A program made the translations under genes and the position numbers. From assembly GCA_964019425.1 (NCBI GenBank), contig OZ025854.1:1-64000 (forward strand): a DNA stretch of 64,000 bases, written 5' to 3'. This stretch comes from Flectonema sp. DT1601. Taxonomy: Eukaryota; Euglenozoa; Diplonemea; Diplonemida; Diplonemidae. Positions within the stretch are counted from its first letter, which is position 1; the number at the start of each line of letters is the position of its first letter. Shown piece after piece: positions 45,882-53,557 of the stretch. The notes below the pieces were generated by a model. It was not told the DNA's origin, searched no databases, and saw nothing but the letters and a program-made list of their open reading frames with translations.

Positions 45882-45963
45882 GCAGCCGTACCCAAGTGGT
45901 TACGGGGCTCGCCTGCTAAGCGAGTGTGCTTTGCATGCGCAGGTTCAAACCCTGCCGGCTGCG
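45882..45963 (+). tRNA. tRNA-Ser (anticodon GCT)
   Basis: Full cloverleaf: acceptor GCAGCCG (45882-45888) with CGGCTGC (45956-45962), discriminator G45963; D-stem CCC/GGG; anticodon stem CTCGC/GCGAG with loop CTGCTAA and anticodon GCT at 45915-45917; a long variable arm as expected for serine; T-arm GCAGG-TTCAAAC-CCTGC. No intron; CCA not encoded, as usual in eukaryotes. Reads AGC/AGT codons. Confidence 0.95.
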
Positions 45964-45964
45964 A

Positions 45965-45974
45965 TTTTTTTTTT
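45965..45974 (+). terminator. Pol III T-run terminator of tRNA-Ser
   Basis: Ten T directly after the tRNA 3' end, the usual RNA polymerase III stop signal. Confidence 0.85.
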
Positions 45975-45976
45975 CC

Positions 45977-46017
45977 GCGATCCCACTACTTGAGAAGCCC
46001 AGGATTTTGAACCTGGT
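45977..46017 (-). repeat. Fragment of LINE family 2 RNase H end
   Basis: GAGAAGCCCAGGATTTTGAA and the preceding CGCGATCCCACT match family 2 (for example 39581-39630), with about 12 bp deleted between them. A short relic directly behind the tRNA terminator. Confidence 0.7.
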
Positions 46018-46420
46018 CTATAGTTATCAACCCCACCAGGTTGGTACACAAGACCAGCCTGTAGAACTTTGACCAGTTCAAAATGTTGATAATTTAGTAC
46101 CAAAGTCAAAAGAAAAAGGTCAAAAAAAAAATTTTTCAGGAATCTGAATTTTGTAAGTGTTTTCTGTGAAAGATTGTACCGAAAAAACTTTGGAAAAAAT
46201 AAGATGGTGGATTTGGCCATTTTTTGGAGATTTGGAGTATGAAATCTAGTGGTTTGATAGAGTCTTGTAAAAGATAGCACTCTTTAAATTTACAAAGGTA
46301 GAAGCCACCTCTTGAATAGCGCGATGCCAAGCTCCTTTTTGAAATGTACAGTTGACTTGCTCTTAGAACCTCATTACATCAAAAATATAATTAACCAACC
46401 AATGCATTAATATGGAAGGG
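46018..46420. other. AT-rich spacer
   Basis: No gene or repeat that I can support. Confidence 0.5.
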
Positions 46421-46676
46421 GGTTAACTGTTCAAGTTTGTACGTAAAATACAAATGTATTGTATCATAAACAACATAACGATAATTTAACAGTGACTAGG
46501 TGTGATGCGTTACTTAGCCTTTTAAAGTAACTACTGTAACCATAAATAACATGGTGTATAAAAATTTGGAGAAAAACAAACAACTTTGGAGTAGTTTTTT
46601 GAGTATGAAATTTTCTGTAGGCAATCACACTATGCACAATTTTTGAAAAAAAACAGGAGCCTTTTGAACCTGAAGA

Positions 46677-47123
46677 TGTCGGTGAGCAAGGTGGAGCTGG
46701 ATTTGATAAGGCAAGAGCAGCGGGTGCTCACAGAAAGTGATCTCTCTTACGTATTCAAGTTTCCTCTAGACCTGGCTTGCCCTCCTGAAGTTGTGAACAT
46801 GAGTTCATGTTTCTTAATACCGCACCTCATACCTCGGTGGGGTCACACTGGCTACTGGCTGTTACATTGGGGAACGGAACTCCTTAGTTGTAGTTGATCC
46901 TCGTCTAGACTGCATCACCAGCACTACCAAAGCTGCACTCCGTTTTTGCTTTTAGTAATTTTGACATCTCATTTATTAAGACTGGTGTGCAACCAGCTAC
47001 CAACAACGTTATTTGCGGATATGTTGTCCTTTTCTGGGCTCTAAATATGAACCACGCTTATGTATCTGGAAGCAACCTCAACATTCAAGACATAGTTATC
47101 AAGCCGGTATGCAGATAGCTCAT
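46677..47123 (+). pseudogene. Broken ORF of unknown family
   Basis: Starts ATGTCGGTGAGCAAGGTGG (MSVSKVELDLIRQ). The reading frame must shift twice, near 46850 and in a T-run near 46955, to follow the same protein-like sequence to the stop at ~47123. About 145 residues in total, with alternating hydrophobic segments that suggest beta strands (CGYVVLFWALNMN). I do not recognise it. A GTATGC donor-like site near 47109 and a pyrimidine-rich acceptor near 47370 could instead join it to a short terminal exon. Confidence 0.4.
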
Positions 47124-47584
47124 AATTCATCATAAGTTGTGACTTCATGTACAAGTGTTTTCATTAAGTATCAAAGTAGGTCCAAAAAGACAGGTAGTAA
47201 CAATCTGCCTCACCGGCACATGCTTAGTACTCTTGAATATATTTTTGCTCGATTATTTTTTCTCTGGATCCCGCTGGACCAGCAGTGTAAAATTAGACCC
47301 TTCGATTAATTTTTAGTTTTGGTACTGAGCAGATTCAGTAAACCACAAAACCTCTTTTCTCAATTCAGGTGACAAGTTTGTCCCGATTTCGGATGGAAAT
47401 GAACTGAACGATGCAGCGCATTAAAATGCAGCTTGGATCGAATTTTTTACAAAAAAAAAGAATGACTGACATACCTATTACTGTACCGAGGGCTTTTTTA
47501 CATTATTACCAGTATTGGGGATTTTTTGGGTTCCAAGGAAATTGGGGGCTACTGTGGGCTTTTTTATATTTTTCAGGAAATAAT

Positions 47585-47778
47585 AACGGAGGTGACTTGG
47601 TTGTTAATAAGGTTGTTGAGAAAGCTAAAAATGGGTAACTTGCAATATGCCCCATACCCGCAAAACTGCAACACTGTAACCTAGCCATCGCAAAGGGAAA
47701 ACAAGTTTAAATAGAAAAACAAAAAATAAATTACTTCGCGCGAGCGAAGCGAGTCTGGACGGGTATCTAGTGCGGGTT
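47585..47778 (-). repeat. Direct repeat copy 1 (~195 bp)
   Basis: Shares AGGTGACTTGGTTGT, CCTAGCCATCG and the CGCGAGCGAAGCGAG block with 47915-48122. It looks like a partial duplicate of the 3' end of the basic-protein ORF plus its downstream region. Confidence 0.8.
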
Positions 47779-47914
47779 TTTTTATATTATTACTAGTACA
47801 AGGAAAAAACTTCTTATTTTGGATGTGCGAACCCGCACTTTTCGATACCCGCTGACAGCTGTTTTTGTTTGGAGATCTAAAAAAGCAAGGCCAAAAAGCC
47901 GGATACAGAAATAA

Positions 47915-48122
47915 AAACAGAGGTGACTTGGTTGTAAAATAAGTTTGTTCAGAAAGATGAAAATGAGTAACTTGAAATAAGCCCCATACCCACTATAACC
48001 TAGCCATCGTTTTCATTTTTGCATACTTAAGCAAAGGTAAAACAAGTTTTATTCAGAAAAACAAAAAATAAATAACTTTGCGCGAGCGAAGCGAGCCTGG
48101 ACGGGTATCTCTGGTGCGGGTT
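47915..48122 (-). repeat. Direct repeat copy 2 (~208 bp)
   Basis: Counterpart of 47585-47778, about 330 bp away. The GC-rich end (GCGCGAGCGAAGCGAGC...) codes for the C-terminus of the basic protein (TRDTRPGSLRSRK). Confidence 0.8.
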
Positions 48123-48301
48123 TGCGAGTACTGTGCAATCTTATCTGACTTATCTTCCTTTAGCCTTTTTTGTAGCGCGAGCTCATCTTGTGCATCCAGT
48201 GCAGGTTGTGAAGGATTTTTAAAACGATTCCTCCTTTCTCGTCGTAAACGTCGCCTCTCGCGACGTTCCTCGCGTGCCGCTATGTCTGAGTTTGCGTTCA
48301 A
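48053..48301 (-). CDS. Small basic protein, 82 aa, unknown
   Basis: ATG at 48301. The first part is a strongly basic helix (AAREERRERRRLRRERRNRF), followed by a charged, polar tail; nucleic-acid binding is plausible on composition alone. It overlaps the upstream TM-protein ORF by 83 bp in another frame, so it is either a separate overlapping gene, as in compact viral genomes, or the frame-shifted C-terminus of that protein. The last residues (VIYFLFF) are read from AT-rich DNA and may not be original. Confidence 0.45.
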   Translation of the reverse strand: MNANSDIAAREERRERRRLRRERRNRFKNPSQPALDAQDELALQKRLKEDKSDKIAQYSQTRTRDTRPGSLRSRKVIYFLFF

Positions 48302-48854
48302 ACTCCCCTACAATTTCTTCTACCTTAATAGAAGGTGCAGTATAATTTGGCTTGTATTGAGGCTGCGAATAAGAGACGTACGAAGAGCCCTTCGGAAATG
48401 ACACCTCCGACCTTGGTTCTGAGGTGTAGTTCGTGGGATTTTCCCAAAGGAGCACCTGTGTGGCTGCTCTATTTGCGTTGTCTATTAGTTGTTCTTGCTC
48501 AATTTCCACATTGTTGTGTAGAGTTTTCCGCTGTACCTCCAACCTTTGCTTGTTGGTCTCGGTGTTGTCCTTGCTGTAACCTTTTAGGTCTTCGTTGATA
48601 CCAAGATTTCTTGTACTGTGGCCAGTTTGTTGTTTGGTGTAGTCTCTGATGTCCCTGTTATCGTTAAGAAACAGATACCCCATGACAGTAATAATGACAC
48701 CTATAATAACAGGTAGTGAAACAGTCGCCAGAGTCCATATCTTATCTCTCTTCCACCAGGTCTTTGGCTCTTTTGGTTTTTCTTCCTTGCTGCTGTTGGA
48801 TGACTTATCACTGTCGCCATCTGGATTATTAATACCACCAATTATTAATATCAC
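48219..48854 (-). CDS. Single-TM protein with coiled-coil region, unknown
   Basis: About 205 residues: an acidic/lysine-rich N-terminus, one strong TM segment (TLATVSLPVIIGVIITVMGY, about residues 43-62), then a polar, Asn/Gln-rich, probably helical region to the end. The start is damaged: an ATG at 48857 is out of frame because of a 16-bp duplication containing TTAATAAT; removing it would join that ATG to the frame. As it stands there is no in-frame ATG before the TM. It lies just downstream of the short ORF at 48936-49028 on the same strand. Resembles small viral membrane proteins in shape only. Confidence 0.45.
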   Translation of the reverse strand: MILIIGGINNPDGDSDKSSNSSKEEKPKEPKTWWKRDKIWTLATVSLPVIIGVIITVMGYLFLNDNRDIRDYTKQQTGHSTRNLGINEDLKGYSKDNTETNKQRLEVQRKTLHNNVEIEQEQLIDNANRAATQVLLWENPTNYTSEPRSEVSFPKGSSYVSYSQPQYKPNYTAPSIKVEEIVGEFERKLRHSGTRGTSREATFTTRKEESF

Positions 48855-48935
48855 TCATATTCTGTCAGCTGGCTCACACACCCTGTGGAAATAGAAATAT
48901 TTTAAAAATTGCAAGCACAATATCACAACACTCTC

Positions 48936-49028
48936 CTACCTTTCCTCATCACCAACACCATCCCCGAATATCCATGACTTCACATTCTCAGCTGCCACCT
49001 TGGCTGCAAATGCCGGAGCACTCGCCAT
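48936..49028 (-). CDS. Small ORF, 30 aa, possible 57-bp intron at its end
   Basis: Begins MASAPAFAAKVAAENVKSW and ends DEER-stop. The stop lies in a GTAGGA donor-like site; a TTTCTATTTCCACAG acceptor follows at 48883, giving a 57-bp intron with the usual features. Splicing would only exchange the stop for eight more codons. It starts 15 bp after the PLA2 ORF ends, in a compact same-strand arrangement. No family recognised. Confidence 0.35.
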   Translation of the reverse strand: MASAPAFAAKVAAENVKSWIFGDGVGDEER

Positions 49029-49042
49029 GTTAGTTGCCCTGT

Positions 49043-49204
49043 CTAAGGATTGAGGTTAAGGGGATTGACAGCATTAATGATATTGTCCTTGATCAATGCA
49101 TAATCGGCTGCGTGTTTCTCCTTCCGCAAACACTCTTTGTCATCTCCGCAGTGCTTCTCCGCTGCCGAGTACCTCAGGTCGTGCATCATGGCTGCCTCGT
49201 CCAT
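49043..49204 (-). pseudogene. Parvovirus-type phospholipase A2 motif, partial
   Basis: A 53-codon ORF begins MDEAAMMHDLRYSAA and later has HAADYALI. This fits the conserved D-x-A-A-x-x-H-D-x-x-Y and A-D-x-x-L pattern of viral secreted-type PLA2 domains: H8 and D9 are the catalytic and calcium-site residues, Y12 is structural and D34 is the second member of the His-Asp dyad. The calcium-binding GPG loop that should precede it is not found in frame upstream (a TGA lies five codons before), so the domain is truncated or split by an intron or frameshift. In viruses this enzyme lets particles leave endosomes. Two cysteines (C19, C25) are extra. Confidence 0.5.
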
Positions 49205-49877
49205 TCTGCTCTTGGGCTTTCATCTTTTCGCAGGTCCGGAACAAAGCTGGAAGGGAGAATCGCAAACTTAGATGAATACCTGGTTCTATTCTCTCATCAT
49301 TAGTTATGGTGTAGAAGTAAGTCAATCAGCTGAAGCATCTTAGTTAGCAAGACTAGGATGTAGTTACTTTGTTATAATGTTTATAAAAAAAGAAAAAACA
49401 TTCTTCTTGTTGTTATTAGTTCGTAGCGCACTCACACGTTCTCTTTATCTTCACTTTTAGGTGTTGATATCTTTTCAGGGGAAAAAAAAAATGTGCCGGC
49501 GTGTGTTGAAATCAGGAATTTTGAAAAAAATTGTGCAGAATTGGAGGTTGTCCCATTAAAATAATAGGAGGGCATGTCAAAGTCTGGTACCATTTTGGTC
49601 AACGGTAAACTGTGGGCATGTACAACCCAATCGATGCCCCAAAAAATTCAATTCCGGTGTGGGATCTCACTTTACTTGTCATACTTGTAAAAAAAAAAAA
49701 AAAAATCCTCGCATTTTTTGCTTGTAAGCCACAGAGAACTTGCTTGCAGCTTCAGAGAAACCCTTGCCAAAAGTATCATCCCCTAAATCTATATTCTAAT
49801 ATTTCATTATATCGGTAAAAATAATGATAATTATTATCAGTTTTTAAAACACCGTGTTCTACGCTTTTTGCGTTTCC

Positions 49878-50085
49878 CTTGGACGTATCGCAAGAGCTCT
49901 GAGCAGAACTCTCGGAAGAGTACCATCAGTTTTGAGTTGATTTGTATGCGGCGGGAGAAAGCCAATTGCTGTCGAGTCCCATCGTGCAACTTGAAATGCA
50001 TAGCAATACCCAAACTGTACTTCCCCTGCTGCTAATAGTGTGATGATGACTCTTGTGGTAAGGAGCCATCAGTTCGCAGTGCAAG
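49878..50085 (-). pseudogene. Coding-like remnant, unknown
   Basis: An open minus-strand frame of ~69 codons without a start (FGYCYAFQVARWDSTAIGF in its middle) ends at a TAG near 49878. It is protein-like in composition. The adjoining interval 50134-50630 has competing short frames on both strands (minus 50439-50134, plus 50433-50630), so the true strand is uncertain. Confidence 0.3.
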
Positions 50086-50562
50086 GTGATGATGTTCATT
50101 CCCACGCAATATGATGGTATATAGATTCTGATATCAGATCACGAATACTGCTGACTTTATAGATAGATTTAAATGTCCCCCAAGGACACTCTGCAACGTA
50201 ACAGTTTCACCACATTGACTTTTTGATACTAATGAAGTCGAACGAGGCTGCCTTGAGCTCGTTCTCAAAACTGACAACAACATAAAAACAGGATCAGATT
50301 CATCTGGAATCCCAGTGAGGGTAGGAGCGAGTAAAAAAGTTGTTTCTATGTGTGACATTAACTTCCTTTGCGTAAATAAACGTTGCAGGGATAAGAAATT
50401 AGAACCGAAATTGATCAGTGGAGTGACCCGAAGTGCCATTGACTACTACTGAAGGGACAATTGACACCATTCCACAGAACTGCTATTCCCACAACCCCCA
50501 GGGGCATAGCAGTGCAGAGTTTTTCTTAAAATCATGTGAAAATAATATTCTGGATGTTGCGC

Positions 50563-50610
50563 CCATCAGCACTACGTCACCGATTTTCTTCGTTGACGTA
50601 GTGTTGATGG
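50563..50610. other. 17-bp inverted repeat (hairpin)
   Basis: CCATCAGCACTACGTCA (50563-50579) pairs with TGACGTAGTGTTGATGG (50594-50610), with one G-T, around a 14-nt loop. Each arm carries a TGACGTA core. Confidence 0.75.
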
Positions 50611-51146
50611 ATAGTGGGGGCGTGCATTAGCCGAAGTTTAAACTCAATCTATGAATTCCAACATATTCAATTGTGTTATCTGTTTTTTAAGGTAAAGTTA
50701 AACAAGCTGAATACTACAGAGAAACAGTGAAGTCAAAAGGGGACAGGGTCGCAGGTGGGAACTCTTGAGGGATACCATTTCAGGGAATCGGAACAAATCA
50801 ATTTAAATAGGGTTACGGTTTAATTAATGTTGTTGTTTTTTTGGTCATTAACATCGTCAGGTGGAACCAAATTACTATCAGATACCAAATAAGAAATGCA
50901 TCAAATCATAAAATGAGAATATTTTTACTTAAATTTACATTTGGGGTATTGCTGTGTGACAAAACGCTGAGAAAAAAAAAGAAAAAAAATAATCGGGTAC
51001 CCCCTTTTGCCAATATTTTCATTTGTTGTTGTGCGCAACCAGGAACAAAGGTAGTAACGTTATACTGACACAATTCTCTTTTTTTGTCTTCAAAAAGATG
51101 AAAAAGAAAAAACAGAGGAACAAAGGGAGTTCAATTAAGCTTCAAG

Positions 51147-51266
51147 ATGTTAAATTACAGCAGTTTTGGTTCGCAACCTAACAAAATGGTACGCATTGTC
51201 CTGTGGATACCTTGTGGTTTCACAAATGACTTAGACCAGGTGGCCAGCAAGGCTACTACTCTGTAG
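51147..51266 (+). CDS. Small ORF, 39 aa, unknown
   Basis: MLNYSSFGSQPNKMVRIVLW followed by ~20 residues to TAG. Protein-like composition in an otherwise AT-rich stretch, close to the right edge of the virus-like block. Could be the tail of a lost gene. No family recognised. Confidence 0.3.
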   Translation: MLNYSSFGSQPNKMVRIVLWIPCGFTNDLDQVASKATTL

Positions 51267-51422
51267 AAATTCTTCACGTCTTTGAATCTTACTCACAATA
51301 AAGAAAAATTTGTATTATAAAAACGTGTGTTGTGTTCTTTTTTAGTGAATGCCACGCGTCGGACAGCAAAGTTCGCGCTAGGGGGTAAACTGTTTGATTT
51401 TTGTACGTAAAATACAAATGTA

Positions 51423-53550
51423 ACGCTAGGGAGGTAGAGAGAAAAAAAAAAAAAAAAGAACCCTCATCTGGTTTTATTCACTACAAGGTTTTTTTTTTTT
51501 TTTTTAATTATAACTTGATAGATTCCGTCAAGGAGAGACCCAAAGAAACTTTAACAACATATCATAAAAAAAAAAGAGGGAAAAAAAAAAGAGATAAAAA
51601 ACCTTGCCTTCGGATTTCATATTAAATGCTTTTCGCTAATAGAATAGAGATCATTACACCAGCAAGTGATGATTATGCCGATTCTCATTTTTATCTTTTT
51701 TTTTTTTTTTTTTTTTTTTTTTTGCAGTCAGTTTAGTCATTTTCCCCTCCTCACTCAATTGTTTTTAATTTAGTAACAGTTCCGAAGATGGGACGGGAGA
51801 GAGAGAGAGAGAGGAGGGTTTTTTTTTTTCTTTTTTTTTTTTCTGTTTTTACCAACCCACGTTCTTAAATAATATTGACAAAATCAAAAAAAAAAATTTT
51901 TTTTGGAAACCAACAATACAAAAATGGATGTGACATTGTCAGACTCTTCTGAATTTCTCCAAAAAAAGAGAGCAAAATAATGTTCTTTGCAATCGACCAA
52001 AAAAAAAAAAAACCATAACCGTATTTTTTTTTTTGCGACGTGTGACATTTATTTTTCTAGTAAAAGATATTTCAGTTCAATTGTTGTATTTATTCACCTC
52101 CCCTGTTTTAAACACAATGTGCTTCTAATAATAATAAAATGGCTCCGCCTTTAGCGTTGCTCCTTTTTCACTCGACAGTCCTTTGAAGTTACATATGTGT
52201 AAGTTTCGGCTCGTACATCAATTCCGTATGTGACTTTTTTTTTTTTCCACCATCACAACCAACAGAATAAAATAATAAATCTATAGGAAACTTAGGTACA
52301 ATTACTAACTCAAATTAAATGCTTTTTTTTTTTCCCCCCCCTCGCTGTTTATTCAAATTAAGAATCCCGATGTGAAAAATCAGAATTTATTAATTAGAGC
52401 GAGAAAGAACGATCCATAACTAAACAAAAAGAGGGAGACGAATGCTGTTCTTGTAATATTTGATATTTTTTATTTCTTTATTTTATTTATTTTTTTTTTT
52501 TTAAAAAATACGTTCAGACGTTTCAAAAAGTTGGCTTTAACTTTAAACAAAACAGAAATCGAATACTACGCTGTTAATGTTTTTGTTTGCACACGAAACC
52601 CTTGGACTGCTTATACTGGTAAAGGAAGTCTACATGTGCTGCCAACATTCTTGGACAAAAGGAAAGGGAAATATAAATGGAAAAAAAAAAAAAAATAAGT
52701 GACTTGTTGGGACCACAATTCTTCTGATCACCCAATGGCATGAAAAAAAACATGGATTCGAATGCATCGGTTTTATTATTTTTTTGGTGGTTTCCTAACC
52801 CGATTTTACCAACCTAACAACAAGCCACAATCTTTGTTTTTTTTTTTTGCTTTTATTTTTTTTTTTTTTTCCTCTATTTTAATATGAAATTGAATGGAAA
52901 CACTTAAATTTCTGTTCAGGCGGAGGTTTCTTTCTGCATGTTGTTGAAAAAAAAAACACAAAAAAAAAAAAAAAAAACACAAAAAAAAAGGAAATTCGCA
53001 TTCTACATCTACAAAGTGGGGATTGACATGACTACCCTCCGAAAAATATTAAAACACTTCACTCTAAACAACACAATCTCAAAGGGATGTTGCGATGCCT
53101 ATCTTTGATGACAAGCAAAATGTGTTATTATTTTTTATCAATCCTACTTTATGAACGAAACAATGAGCCATTCGTGTACGAATGGAGGGGGGGGAAAATA
53201 TAAGGAAAACAACGACAGAAAAGTTCTATTTCTCTTGCTAGGCTTCTTACTGAGAGATTTCCAGTTCATAAATAAAAATCGGAATAAGGCGGAATTTTTC
53301 CAATTTTTTTTGGTTCCCATTTCCGTTCTTTCTTTTTTCTTTATTTTTCAGATGGACAAGTACTAGATCAACCATGCCTACCTGAGAATCCTTCCGCTGC
53401 TGAACAAAAGAAGGAAACCTATTAAAAGGGCACAAAAGTTCTTTTTTTCTTTCTTTTGGAACAACATCACCAGAAACAGCAATGTATGAACGAGAAAAAA
53501 AAAAAGGAAGAAAAGAAAAACAGATATCTTGTGGCTTCAAAGGACAAGGC
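51423..53550. other. AT-rich intergenic region with many homopolymer runs
   Basis: Poly(A)/poly(T) tracts of 8-25 bp recur, with a (GA)n stretch near 51797-51815. No gene is supported. It probably contains the 3' UTR, and possibly a small last exon, of the M64 gene. Confidence 0.6.
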
Positions 53551-53551
53551 A

Positions 53552-53557
53552 ACTTAC
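53552..53557 (-). other. GTAAGT splice-donor consensus overlapping the M64 gene stop
   Basis: The sequence ATGTAAGTT holds the stop TAA inside a perfect GTAAGT donor. A pyrimidine-rich acceptor (TTTCCTTCTTTTGTTCAG) follows about 150 bp downstream near 53400. If used, it would replace the last Met with a short alternative tail. Confidence 0.4.

Larger units (their letters stand above)
46421..51422. mobile_element. Putative decayed integrated virus-like element, about 5 kb
   Basis: A similar ~38-bp sequence with the core GTACGTAAAATACAAATGTA occurs at 46421-46459 and 51385-51422 in the same orientation and brackets this interval. Inside are compact small ORFs on the minus strand (48053-49204), one with a parvovirus-type PLA2 motif and one with a TM segment, plus broken ORFs on both strands, a 200-bp direct repeat and a long hairpin. 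The composition is less homopolymeric than the flanks. PLA2 motifs of this kind occur in parvovirus VP1 and, to my knowledge, in some adintovirus/Polinton-type viruses. No replicase, packaging ATPase or major capsid protein is recognisable, so the class is unknown. Confidence 0.45.

Noticed and set aside
49034-49303. Plus-strand ORF of 89 codons over the PLA2 region
   Set aside because: The minus-strand frame carries the active-site pattern and fits the same-strand cluster; the plus frame has no motif.
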